Origin: JAVBOO01 sp031550435
GTDB lineage: Bacteria > Bacillota > Clostridia > Lachnospirales > WRAX01
DNA: 15,752 nt
Direction: 5' to 3'
Assembly: GCA_031550435.1 (NCBI GenBank)
Contig: JAVBOO010000045.1
Span: 1-15,752 of the forward strand
The position numbers were made by a program, and so were the translations under genes. The stretch's first letter is position 1, and each line of letters starts with the position of its first letter. The notes under the pieces were generated by a model. It made no database searches. It was not told where the DNA came from and saw nothing but the letters and a program-made list of their open reading frames with translations. This document shows, piece after piece, positions 6,676 to 13,973 of the stretch.

Positions 6676-8284
6676 GATAGCCGATACCGGCAAAGCGCCT
6701 GCCTCTGACAAGAAGGTTCTGCTCGGAATAAAAAATCTTAAACAGTATTTCCCGATAAAAGGGAAAAAGGGCGTTTATGTAAAAGCTAATGACGATATTT
6801 CGCTGAATATTTACGAAGGCGAGACCTTCGGTCTGGTCGGCGAGAGCGGCTGCGGAAAATCAACGTTCGGACGCGTGCTTTTGCAACTGTACCATCAGAC
6901 CTATGGTCGTACTATGTACTACGGAAGGACATTGGATTCGATGTCGCCCAAGTATATAGACGACACGATGAAGGACTTACCGGAAAGATATAAGAAGATG
7001 AGTGATCTTGCCGGCGAAAGAGACCAAGTAGCTAAGCAAGTCGAGGATTTCCAAAAGAAAAACTCGAATATCGACGCTCTCGATCAGGAAGAAAAGGTCA
7101 AGTATTACGCAATGCTTGAGCAATCTTCCAAAACTCGAAAAGCGGCTGAAGACGCTTATCTTGATATAGTACAGATAATCGGCGGTTTGATCACTTCTAC
7201 CGATTTAGGTGCTGTAGCTCAAGTTTACAGAAAGCTTTATTCTGCCTCGAGCGATTACAAAAAATCTAAAGACGTTCTCGACAAGCTTAATCTTGACAAG
7301 GGCTTTACCAAGAATATGCTTGAGAACCGCAAAAAAGAAGGCGGAGACATTGCTTCCCTGAACCAGAAAATTTCCGGAATTGATGTAAAAATCAATGAGA
7401 AGCAAGCCGAAGTTAATCAAAAAATGAGCGCTGTCGATGCTGTCCGCAAGGAAATCGACAAGCTTCGTGAGTCATGTAGGAACAACAAGGACTTTGCAGT
7501 GCACGATGCAAATCGTGACGACGGCATAGACCTTGCTCGTCTCAGCTATAATGAGATGCGTTTGCTGCGCAGAGATTTGCAGCTTGTTTTCCAGGATCCG
7601 TATTCGTCTCTCAATCCGAGAATGACGGTCGGGCAAATTATCGGAGAGGGTCTGTTGGCTCACGGCTATTTCGCCAGCAACGGCGACCAGATGCAGGACT
7701 ATACAATGTCTGTTATGGAAAAATGCGGGCTTGCTCCGTACTTTATCCATCGCTACCCCCATCAGTTCTCGGGAGGCCAGCGTCAGCGTATATGTATAGC
7801 CCGCGCGCTTGCGGTTAAACCTAAGTTTGTTGTTTGTGACGAAGCGGTTTCGGCTCTTGACGTTTCTATTCAGTCTCAGGTTATTAATCTGCTTTCCGAT
7901 CTTAAAGACAAGGAAGGGCTTACCTATCTGTTTATATCGCATGACCTTTCGGTTATCAAATATATCAGTGACAGAGTAGGCGTTATGTACCTGGGCAATC
8001 TTGTAGAGCTTGCGTCTTCCGAGGATCTTTTCGCTCACCCGACGCACCCGTATACCGAAGCTCTTTTGCTCGCTATACCTACAACCGATGTTGACCACAG
8101 AAGCAAGGCGAATCTTTTGGAGGGTGATATTCCCAGCCCTGTAAATCCGCCGAAGGGTTGCAAGTTCCATACACGCTGCCGTTATGCGACGGATATCTGC
8201 AAAATGGTAACGCCCGAGTTTCTTGAAGTCGCTCCCAATCATTTCGTTGCCTGCCACCACAGGAAGGAAATAAAAGCTCAGTAA
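6662..8284 (+). CDS. oppF: oligopeptide ABC transporter ATP-binding protein OppF with a large coiled-coil-like insertion
   Basis: Second ATPase of the importer, 540 residues where OppF is usually about 310-330. The ATG overlaps the oppD end by 14 bases and follows AAGGAGG. Motifs are Walker A GESGCGKST (60-68), Q-loop with Q311 in VFQDPYSSLNPR, signature FSGGQRQR (369-376), Walker B VVCDEA (390-395) with Glu394, D-loop SALD (397-400) and H-loop His427. All are intact, so it should be a working ATPase. The C-terminal oligo_HPY segment has cysteines at 500, 506, 513 and 531. The extra length is one block, residues about 93-287, between the beta-strand after Walker A (YGRTLD) and the helix leading to the Q-loop (RLSYNEMRLLRRD). 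It is rich in Lys, Glu, Asp and Gln. The insert's function is unknown; the OppF identity is firm. Confidence 0.95.
   Translation: MQKNKIADTGKAPASDKKVLLGIKNLKQYFPIKGKKGVYVKANDDISLNIYEGETFGLVGESGCGKSTFGRVLLQLYHQTYGRTMYYGRTLDSMSPKYIDDTMKDLPERYKKMSDLAGERDQVAKQVEDFQKKNSNIDALDQEEKVKYYAMLEQSSKTRKAAEDAYLDIVQIIGGLITSTDLGAVAQVYRKLYSASSDYKKSKDVLDKLNLDKGFTKNMLENRKKEGGDIASLNQKISGIDVKINEKQAEVNQKMSAVDAVRKEIDKLRESCRNNKDFAVHDANRDDGIDLARLSYNEMRLLRRDLQLVFQDPYSSLNPRMTVGQIIGEGLLAHGYFASNGDQMQDYTMSVMEKCGLAPYFIHRYPHQFSGGQRQRICIARALAVKPKFVVCDEAVSALDVSIQSQVINLLSDLKDKEGLTYLFISHDLSVIKYISDRVGVMYLGNLVELASSEDLFAHPTHPYTEALLLAIPTTDVDHRSKANLLEGDIPSPVNPPKGCKFHTRCRYATDICKMVTPEFLEVAPNHFVACHHRKEIKAQ
6938..7522 (+). other. coiled-coil-like insertion within the OppF nucleotide-binding domain
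   Basis: OppF residues about 93-287 have no place in the ordinary ABC ATPase fold. Two highly charged stretches with heptad-like spacing of hydrophobic residues (about 106-175 and 229-272) flank a less charged middle (about 176-220). That pattern suggests an antiparallel helical hairpin. Both edges rejoin normal OppF sequence in frame. The boundaries are approximate, judged from where the standard OppF pattern stops and resumes. Confidence 0.75.
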
Positions 8285-8349
8285 CCGGAAATGATAATAT
8301 GCGGGCAGGTTTGTGAAAGTAATATTAGGCCTGCATTATGGGTGGTTAT

Positions 8350-8544
8350 ATGTCTGCAAGGAAATCAAGTAAATTTATAGATGTAGAAGAGAGCGAGAGA
8401 CGGCTCAAAGAGACGCTTGAGGAAGAACAGCTTGAAAAGGGTGATCTTCCCGCGCTTATTGCCGCAGCTTTCCTCGTATACTTTCCGTTCATACTGCTTA
8501 TTGCGGCTGTATGTTTCGGTGTATACCTGTTGTTCGTACACTAG
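8350..8544 (+). CDS. small single-pass membrane protein of unknown function
   Basis: I do not recognise this protein. It has 64 residues if translation begins at ATG 8350, which follows GGGTGGT (8340-8346); an in-frame ATG at 8338 would add four residues but has a poorer upstream site. Residues 1-31 are hydrophilic and strongly charged (a Glu/Lys/Arg-rich, probably helical segment around 12-30). Residues about 34-62 are one long hydrophobic stretch ending in HIS at the C-terminus, so it is probably anchored by its tail with the charged part in the cytoplasm. It lies 65 bases after oppF with no obvious promoter or strong terminator between, and just before the terminator at 8593. It is therefore likely the last gene of the opp transcript. 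A link to the transporter is inferred from position only. Confidence 0.6.
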   Translation: MSARKSSKFIDVEESERRLKETLEEEQLEKGDLPALIAAAFLVYFPFILLIAAVCFGVYLLFVH

Positions 8545-8592
8545 TTGATTCATAACAGGTTGAACACTGCGTTGACAAATAATGTTTAATGC

Positions 8593-8626
8593 AAAAAAGG
8601 CAAGGGGTACCCTGCCTTTTTTATTT
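8593..8626 (+). terminator. Rho-independent terminator after the opp operon
   Basis: AAAAAAGGCA (8593-8602) pairs with TGCCTTTTTT (8613-8622), and GGG/CCC continues the stem to a three-base loop with a single bulged A. It ends in a T-rich tail to 8626. The A-run on the 5' side means it could work in both directions. It closes the opp unit before the next promoter at 8685. Confidence 0.9.
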
Positions 8627-8684
8627 GCCGGCATGGACGGGCGGTCTGCAAACTTTCGGGTGATTTTTGAACCGGAAGCATATT

Positions 8685-8713
8685 TTGACTTCCCGTCTTA
8701 TTTGTAGTATATT
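8685..8713 (+). promoter_or_regulatory. sigma-A-type promoter of the Nudix/AlkZ-related pair
   Basis: TTGACT (8685-8690), 17-base spacer, TATATT (8708-8713), each differing from consensus by one base. The start point would be near 8720, giving a leader of about 95 bases before the ATG at 8816. Confidence 0.75.
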
Positions 8714-8815
8714 CAGACAAGAAGTTAGTCAACCGGTAAAACGTTATGGCGAAGCTTGCTGCCGAAGTAATAGCACCGCATACAACGGCACTATACAAAT
8801 TTACGGAGGAATGCG

Positions 8816-9808
8816 ATGTCGATTGTGAAAATCACCCTCGGAGACGAAATACCGGAAGACAAATTAAAATATGTTGTGATGGCAGTGAAATACAAGGGAA
8901 AGTTTCTTTTTGTGAGACATCGCAGCAGGAAGACATTCGAAATGCCCGGAGGACATATCGAGCCGGGCGAGACTGTGGCGGAAGCGGCAAGGCGTGAGCT
9001 TTTTGAGGAGACGGGTGCACTTCGCTGCGACATACGGCAGGTCTGCACTTATACGGTTGACAGAGACGGCAGCGCTTCATCGGGGATGTTGTTGTTTGCC
9101 TGTGTGACAGAGCTTGGGGAACTGCCCGATTTTGAGATGGAAGAGCTGCTGCTTGCCGACAGCTATCCTGCTCAGGAATGCTTGACTTACCCGGAAATAT
9201 TGCCGGCATTGTTCGGGGCCGCCTGCGAATGGCTAAAAGAGCACATGACAACGCTGTATCTTATAAGACACTGCGAGGTTGACCCAACCCATAAAGACGA
9301 CGCGACAAGACCGCTTACGGAGAGTGGTAAAGCCGAGGCGGACAAGCTTGCGGTATTTCTCGAAACACTCGGAATCGAAAAAGTATACTCAAGCCCTTAT
9401 TCGAGGACTATAGGGACGATTAAACCGTTTTGTGACAGTAGCGGTGCGGAGATAGAAGAGGTGTATGATTTCAGAGAGAGGGCCGTCTCTGAGCATCTAA
9501 AAGATCCATGGACGTTTCGCAAGCTGCAATGGGAGAATTTCGAGTATACGGAAGACGGCTGTGAGAGCCTCATTACTGTCCAAAAAAGGAATATCGGAGC
9601 GTTACTGCCCGCACTTGAAAAACACAATGGCCGCACCATTGCACTCGCGACTCACGGCTGCGCGCTTTGCACGATTTTGAACTTTTTTGACCCGGAGCGC
9701 TACGCTCAGCAGTATTTCATTGATACAGCCAAGATGATGCCGTTTGTCGTAAAATCTGAATTTTTGGGAACAGCCTATTTAGGCTCGGAGATTGTTTACG
9801 GAGGTTAG
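8816..9808 (+). CDS. two-domain protein: Nudix hydrolase fused to histidine phosphatase (MutT1-like layout)
   Basis: The 330-residue protein starts at ATG 8816 after GGAGGA (8805-8810). The N-terminal half (about 1-142) is a Nudix hydrolase. The full Nudix box runs from Gly46 to Ala68 with Glu52, Arg60, Glu61, Glu64, Glu65 and Gly67 all in place, so cleavage of a nucleoside diphosphate derivative is expected. The C-terminal half (about 144-330) is a histidine phosphatase: LIRHCE with catalytic His152 (150-154), Arg197 in SSPYSRT, and a second His280 in ATHG. The usual RHG reads RHC here. The same domain order occurs in mycobacterial MutT1, which hydrolyses 8-oxo-dGTP and dinucleoside polyphosphates. 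Substrate here is not proven. The stop is one base before the next gene's ATG, so the two are coupled. An internal Met144 could start a separate phosphatase, but its upstream site is weak. Confidence 0.88.
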   Translation: MSIVKITLGDEIPEDKLKYVVMAVKYKGKFLFVRHRSRKTFEMPGGHIEPGETVAEAARRELFEETGALRCDIRQVCTYTVDRDGSASSGMLLFACVTELGELPDFEMEELLLADSYPAQECLTYPEILPALFGAACEWLKEHMTTLYLIRHCEVDPTHKDDATRPLTESGKAEADKLAVFLETLGIEKVYSSPYSRTIGTIKPFCDSSGAEIEEVYDFRERAVSEHLKDPWTFRKLQWENFEYTEDGCESLITVQKRNIGALLPALEKHNGRTIALATHGCALCTILNFFDPERYAQQYFIDTAKMMPFVVKSEFLGTAYLGSEIVYGG

Positions 9809-9809
9809 C

Positions 9810-10493
9810 ATGGATATCAATACTATAACTTGCTTTGACGATTTTTGCAGGGAACTGAGAAAGGCCGGATTTTCAGTTGGCGGTTCGAACGGTGAGGGGA
9901 TATTTACGATCTGTGACTATTATGCCGCCAATGTCAGTTTTCACACAGGCGAAAGAGATACAGACCCCTGGGAATGGCGGATCAGAGTGTTGGATGAAAC
10001 GACCGATATATCTTATGCGAAAGTTTTCCTGAAAAAGAGCGGCTTTATAACTGAGGAATGGTATCCTTACTTTTATACCGTCAGGCGGAAGGGTAACAGT
10101 TTTGAGGACAGTTATTTTTCGGGGAGCATGAGCCATATGGCAAAAAACGTTTATGATTTTTTGATAAAAAGCGAGACTGCGGCCTTTGACGAAATAAAAC
10201 GCGGGCTAGGCATAGCAAAAGAGGATGCGCCGGGATTTGAAAAAGCCTTGATCGAGTTGCAGTCGGGGATGTATATCACGATGTGCGGAGCTCAAAGGAA
10301 AAAATCCGCCAAAGGTGAGGAGTACGGTTGGAGCTCGACCTGCTTCACATCAGCGGAACACCGTTTCGGAGACGATATGGTAAAACGTGCCGAAAAGCTT
10401 ACGCCGCAGGCCGCATTCGATACTATAAAGAACCGCATACTCGAACTGAACCCGAGAGCGACGGATAAAGCCATTAAAAAGTTTATTTGCTGA
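9810..10493 (+). CDS. AlkZ-related protein (possible DNA glycosylase relative)
   Basis: The 227-residue protein starts at ATG 9810, preceded by GGAGG (9800-9804) inside the end of the previous gene, which implies translational coupling. An ATG 18 bases earlier lacks a good site. From memory the pattern matches the conserved firmicute family named AlkZ-related: FCRELRKAGFSVGG near the start, HTG..DTDPWEWR (45-57), YAKVFLKKSGF (69-79), EEWYPYF (82-88) and KGEEYGWSS (168-176). AlkZ/YcaQ are winged-helix DNA glycosylases, and residues 110-180 could hold winged-helix units, but I cannot see a proven catalytic residue. No signal peptide or membrane segment. Pairing with a Nudix enzyme is consistent with DNA or nucleotide repair. 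The family call is from recognition without a search; the activity is unknown. Confidence 0.6.
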   Translation: MDINTITCFDDFCRELRKAGFSVGGSNGEGIFTICDYYAANVSFHTGERDTDPWEWRIRVLDETTDISYAKVFLKKSGFITEEWYPYFYTVRRKGNSFEDSYFSGSMSHMAKNVYDFLIKSETAAFDEIKRGLGIAKEDAPGFEKALIELQSGMYITMCGAQRKKSAKGEEYGWSSTCFTSAEHRFGDDMVKRAEKLTPQAAFDTIKNRILELNPRATDKAIKKFIC

Positions 10494-10503
10494 CAAGTCT
10501 CGT

Positions 10504-11148
10504 CTACTGTTCGGAAGTCAGAAGCCTTGTGAGTTTTTTCCTGACACGCTGCAAAGCATTATCGACAGATTTAGAATTCTTGCCGGTGAGTTCGGAAATG
10601 TCGTCATAGCTCAGACCGTTAAGATAATGCAAAAACACTTCGTATTCGTGCTTGCTAAAGCTGTTTAGCAAGCTTTTTTCTATCAGGCTTTTTTCCTCTC
10701 TGAAAATCAGCAAATCTTCGGGATTCGGGTTAGCCTCGTCCGGCAAGGTGTCAACATACGTGATTATGCCCGTTTCGTTGCTCACGGTATTGTTAAAAGA
10801 AATGTAGCCGTTTAGTGGCATGTGTTTTTGCCTGTTTGCGTTCTTTATCGCCGTGATTATCCGCCTTGTTATGCACAACTCGGCAAAGGTTGAAAAAGCC
10901 GCCTGCTTGTCCGGGCTGTAGTCGCAAACGGCATTATAAAGGCCGATCATACCTTCCTGAATCAGGTCTTCGTGGTCGGCTCCGACCAGGAAGTATGAAC
11001 GGGCGCGTGATTTTACGAGCGGCTTGTATTTTTCGTACAGCAGCGTTTCGGAGGCTTTATCTCCATCGCGCACAGAAAGTACAAGCTGCTCGTCTGTCGG
11101 CGTTGCTTTATTTACCAACGGGTTGTTCTCTCCTTCGTACAACTTCAT
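10504..11148 (-). CDS. sigH: RNA polymerase sigma factor SigH family (stationary phase / sporulation)
   Basis: A 214-residue sigma-70 family protein matching Spo0H/SigH. Region 2 covers about 40-110 and includes ARSYFLVGADHEDLIQEGMIGL (51-70 in part) and FSTFAELCITRRI. The PLNGYISFN stretch (111-119) is characteristic of SigH. Region 4 with its helix-turn-helix is about 157-212 (NGLSYDDISELTGKNSKSVDNALQ in part). It would direct RNA polymerase to entry-into-sporulation and post-exponential genes. The start is uncertain. ATG at 11148 has no ribosome binding site, whereas TTG at 11118 (204 residues) follows GAAGGAG and would begin MVNKATPTDEQ. Either start overlaps rlmB (41 or 11 bases), so translation is coupled. 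It is last in the ispF-cysS-mrnC-rlmB-sigH operon and ends 10 bases from a convergent gene with no visible terminator. Confidence 0.92.
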   Translation of the reverse strand: MKLYEGENNPLVNKATPTDEQLVLSVRDGDKASETLLYEKYKPLVKSRARSYFLVGADHEDLIQEGMIGLYNAVCDYSPDKQAAFSTFAELCITRRIITAIKNANRQKHMPLNGYISFNNTVSNETGIITYVDTLPDEANPNPEDLLIFREEKSLIEKSLLNSFSKHEYEVFLHYLNGLSYDDISELTGKNSKSVDNALQRVRKKLTRLLTSEQ

Positions 11149-12130
11149 ACATCATAAGCGATGCCGCCACTGATGCGTTTAGAGAGCCGATTTTGCCGAA
11201 CATCGGTATTTTAACGACGAAATCGCATTTCTCTCGCACAAGCCTGGAAACTCCTTCTCCTTCGCCGCCGATTACAATAGCGCTAGCTCCGGACATATTT
11301 GTTTCAAAAAGATTATCTCCTTCTGTGTCCGCGCAATAAATCCACAGACCTTTTTTCTTGAGCTCTTCGATAGTCGAAGCTATATTTGCGACACGGGCAA
11401 CCTTAACATATTCCAAAGCCCCGGCCGCGACCTTGCCGACGACCGGCGTAAGACCGACAGCGCGTCTTTTTGGTATCACAATGCCCGTTACTCCGGCGGA
11501 CTCGGCAGTTCTTATAATTGCGCCAAGGTTGTGCGGATCGGTTATTCCGTCGAGCAGCAGTATAAAAGGCTGTTTTCCGCTTTCTTTGGCAGACTCCAGC
11601 ATTTCGTCAACCGTAACATAAGCCTGAGCTGCGCAAATCGCGATAACGCCTTGATGATTGTTTGTACGCGATATCGAGTTCAGCTTTTCGACTGACATTT
11701 CTTTTATCAGTATGCCTTTTTCGCGCGCGATAGCCGTTATAACACGAATAGTGCCCTCGTATTCACCTTTTTTGATAAGCAGGGTGTCGACGGGCTTGTC
11801 GTTTCTCAGAGCTTCGAGAACGGAATTTCTGCCTTCAAGCTGAAAAACGCCGTACTGCTCGCTGTCATCGTCTTCAAAAAAGTCACGTTTCATATCCGGT
11901 GCCTTTTCTTGGCGTTTGTCAAAACTTTTTGTTAAAGGGCGTTTGTTTGCAAAGTCGGCAGGTTTTTTACCGCCGAAAGTGTCTTTGCCGCCTGAAAACT
12001 TTCTGTTGTCGGAGTAGCTTCTGTCTGAGCCGCCACGGCCTTTCTGCGCTCCGCTTTTGCCCGCTGAAGCTCTGTCTTGGCCTGAACTTCTGCCCTTTCC
12101 GCTGTTTCTTTCAAATCCGTTATTTTTCAT
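11108..12130 (-). CDS. rlmB: 23S rRNA 2'-O-methyltransferase RlmB (TrmH/SpoU family)
   Basis: Predicted to methylate the ribose of G2251 in the peptidyl-transferase centre of 23S rRNA with S-adenosylmethionine. The 340-residue protein starts at ATG 12130 after GGAAGG. Residues 1-93 are an unusual tail rich in Gly, Ser, Lys and Arg, probably disordered and RNA-binding; E. coli RlmB (243 residues) lacks it. The substrate-binding domain begins near 94 (VFQLEGRNSVLEAL). The knotted SPOUT domain has motif 1 DPHNLGAIIRTAESAG (198-213) with Arg207, motif 2 IGGEGEGVSRLV (287-298) and motif 3 IPM plus SLNASVA (308-322). Catalytic residues are intact. It sits 10 bases after mrnC and its last codons carry the probable sigH ribosome binding site. 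Confidence 0.94.
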   Translation of the reverse strand: MKNNGFERNSGKGRSSGQDRASAGKSGAQKGRGGSDRSYSDNRKFSGGKDTFGGKKPADFANKRPLTKSFDKRQEKAPDMKRDFFEDDDSEQYGVFQLEGRNSVLEALRNDKPVDTLLIKKGEYEGTIRVITAIAREKGILIKEMSVEKLNSISRTNNHQGVIAICAAQAYVTVDEMLESAKESGKQPFILLLDGITDPHNLGAIIRTAESAGVTGIVIPKRRAVGLTPVVGKVAAGALEYVKVARVANIASTIEELKKKGLWIYCADTEGDNLFETNMSGASAIVIGGEGEGVSRLVREKCDFVVKIPMFGKIGSLNASVAASLMMYEVVRRREQPVGK

Positions 12131-12140
12131 AGTACCTTCC

Positions 12141-12578
12141 TTAAATACCTATACTTAGTAGTTTAAACAGTTCCGTTATACGCTTGAATTCGCGATTGAG
12201 ATACAAATAACCCACAAGGGCTTCAACGCCCGTTGCATGCCTGTAATCGGTAACCGTTGCGTTTTTTGCGTGCGAGTTGGACTTGGCGTTTCGGCCTCGC
12301 TTCATAACCGCCAGCTCACTCTCTGTAAGCACAGGCTCAAGCGTATGATACATCTGAGCCTGCGATGATGCTCTTACTATAAGCGAAGCCTGCCTGTTTA
12401 ATTCGTCAACAGGCTTTGGGCCGTTTTTCAAAAGATGGGTGCGCACAATCAGGTCAAAAACGCTGTCACCGATATATGCGAGATTCAGAGGGGAATACAA
12501 CTCGGCCGCAAAGCCGTTTTCTGACAGATCGTGCGCACTTTCGAGCATCCCCACTACTTTTTTTCCTTGTAAGTCCAC
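12141..12578 (-). CDS. mrnC: Mini-ribonuclease III (MrnC)
   Basis: Dimeric double-strand-specific RNase that trims 23S rRNA precursor in Gram-positive bacteria; it has the RNase III catalytic domain but no dsRNA-binding domain. The 145-residue length is typical. Conserved blocks are SPLNLAYIGDSVFDL (29-43) with Asp38, HAKNATVTDYRHATGVEALVGYLYL in part (103-127) with Glu119, and the RGRNAKS stretch (95-100). The start is GTG 12578, eight bases after GGAGGG, inside the end of cysS with a 25-base overlap. A second GTG at 12554 is possible but less favoured. Its place between cysS and rlmB is the standard firmicute order. Confidence 0.94.
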   Translation of the reverse strand: MDLQGKKVVGMLESAHDLSENGFAAELYSPLNLAYIGDSVFDLIVRTHLLKNGPKPVDELNRQASLIVRASSQAQMYHTLEPVLTESELAVMKRGRNAKSNSHAKNATVTDYRHATGVEALVGYLYLNREFKRITELFKLLSIGI

Positions 12579-13960
12579 TTTACTCCCTCCGGAGTGTCGT
12601 TTAATGTTATACCCATATCGGAAAGCTCGTTTCTGATCCTGTCCGCTGCCGCGAAGTCCTTGTTCTTTCTGGCAAGCTGGCGTTCGGCTATCAGCGCTTC
12701 TATCTTTTCACTGCCGATTTCGACGGTTTCTTCGAGCTTGATGCCCAGGACATCCGCAAGCTTATCAAAAACATCAATAAAGGCCTGAGCCTGAGCTTTG
12801 GATGAGTTTTCAAGAACGCTTACGTTTGAAAACTTTACAAGTTCGAACACTGCCGTAACGGCATTTGCCGTGTTTAGGTCGTCATCAAGGCTTTCCTCAA
12901 ACATTGTGATGTACTTTTGCAGTTCGTTTAAAGAATTTTGCTCTTCTTCTTTCAGCTCCTCGGTTTTGGCGTTATCACGGCGGAATTTCAGGTTTGAGTA
13001 CGCTGTTCGGATTCTGGTAAGCGATGTTTCGGCTGCCTCCATCAAATCTCTTGAAAAATTCATCGGAGAGCGGTAGTGAACCGTCAAAATCAAGAACCTG
13101 ATAACATCGTACGAGAAATCCTTTATGATATCGCGCAGTATGAGAAAGTTTCCCTCGGATTTCCCCATCTTCTTGCCGGATATTGTAAGCATCGCGTTGT
13201 GCATCCAATAGTTAACGAATTTTTTGCCGTTTGCGGCCTCGCTCTGGGCGATTTCGTTTTCGTGATGCGGGAAAATCAGGTCGTCTCCGCCGGCGTGTAT
13301 GTCGATTGTATCACCGAGGTATTTTTTGGACATTACAGAGCATTCTATATGCCAGCCCGGTCTGCCTTCGCTCCAAGGCGAAGCCCACTTCGGCTCGCCG
13401 GGTTTTGCCGGTTTCCAAAGAACAAAGTCGGAGGGATTCCGCTTTTCTTCGTCTATCTCGACTCTTGCGCCGGCCTCGAGTTCCTTGAGTTTTTTGCCGG
13501 ACAAAAGGCCGTAGGGTTTAAAATCCGTTGTCGAAAAGTATACGCTTCCGTTCTTCTCGTAGGCATAGCCTTTTTCGATAAGAGTTTTTATCATTTCGAT
13601 AATGCCGCCGATTTCCTCGGTTACTTTCGGGCGGCAATCCGCTTTTGCTGTCTTGAGGCCTTCAACGTCTTTCAAATACTCTCCGATATATCTTTCCGAG
13701 ATAACCGAAGCTTCAACGCCTTCTTCGTTCGCGCGCTTGATAATCTTATCGTCGACATCGGTGAAGTTTGTCGCGTAAGTAACTTCGTAGCCCTTATACT
13801 CAAGATATCTGTGCAAAACGTCGAACACAACTATAGGCCTTGCATTGCCGATATGAATAAATGAGTAGACCGTGGGGCCGCAGACATAAATTTTTACTTT
13901 GCCGGGCTCTATGGGGACGAATTCTTCCTTCGTCTTTGTAAACGTATTATATATTTTCAT
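12554..13960 (-). CDS. cysS: cysteinyl-tRNA synthetase
   Basis: Charges tRNA-Cys with cysteine in the cytoplasm; class I synthetase. I chose ATG 13960 (468 residues, beginning MKIYNTFTK) because AAAGGA lies eight bases upstream. An ATG seven codons earlier would place that site inside the gene and overlap ispF. The class I signature is HIGN (36-39) and the KMSKS loop reads KMGKS (264-268). The zinc ligands expected for the family are all visible: Cys27, Cys207, His232 and Glu236. The C-terminal helical region with RKNKDFAAADRIRNEL and the ending GITLNDTPEGVKW are standard. It is second in the operon, 13 bases after ispF, with its ribosome binding site overlapping the ispF stop. Confidence 0.97.
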   Translation of the reverse strand: MKIYNTFTKTKEEFVPIEPGKVKIYVCGPTVYSFIHIGNARPIVVFDVLHRYLEYKGYEVTYATNFTDVDDKIIKRANEEGVEASVISERYIGEYLKDVEGLKTAKADCRPKVTEEIGGIIEMIKTLIEKGYAYEKNGSVYFSTTDFKPYGLLSGKKLKELEAGARVEIDEEKRNPSDFVLWKPAKPGEPKWASPWSEGRPGWHIECSVMSKKYLGDTIDIHAGGDDLIFPHHENEIAQSEAANGKKFVNYWMHNAMLTISGKKMGKSEGNFLILRDIIKDFSYDVIRFLILTVHYRSPMNFSRDLMEAAETSLTRIRTAYSNLKFRRDNAKTEELKEEEQNSLNELQKYITMFEESLDDDLNTANAVTAVFELVKFSNVSVLENSSKAQAQAFIDVFDKLADVLGIKLEETVEIGSEKIEALIAERQLARKNKDFAAADRIRNELSDMGITLNDTPEGVKWTYKEKK

Positions 13961-13973
13961 TTTAGTTGTCCTT

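Noticed and set aside
7472..8260. Long 262-codon open frame antisense to oppF
   Set aside because: It lies wholly opposite a clearly coding ATPase region, shows no domain I know and has no ribosome binding site; it is a shadow of codon bias.
8304..8335. GCAGG/CCTGC inverted repeat between oppF and the small membrane protein gene
   Set aside because: Five pairs with a loop of about twenty bases and no T-run is too weak to call a terminator or regulatory hairpin.
8746..8997. Open frame starting MAKLAAEVIAPH just before the Nudix gene
   Set aside because: It has no ribosome binding site, overlaps most of the Nudix box in another frame, and turns into an Arg-rich shadow translation.
13076..13864. 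262-codon open frame antisense to cysS
   Set aside because: It is opposite conserved cysteinyl-tRNA synthetase sequence and has an atypical Phe/Cys/Val-rich composition, as expected of a shadow frame.
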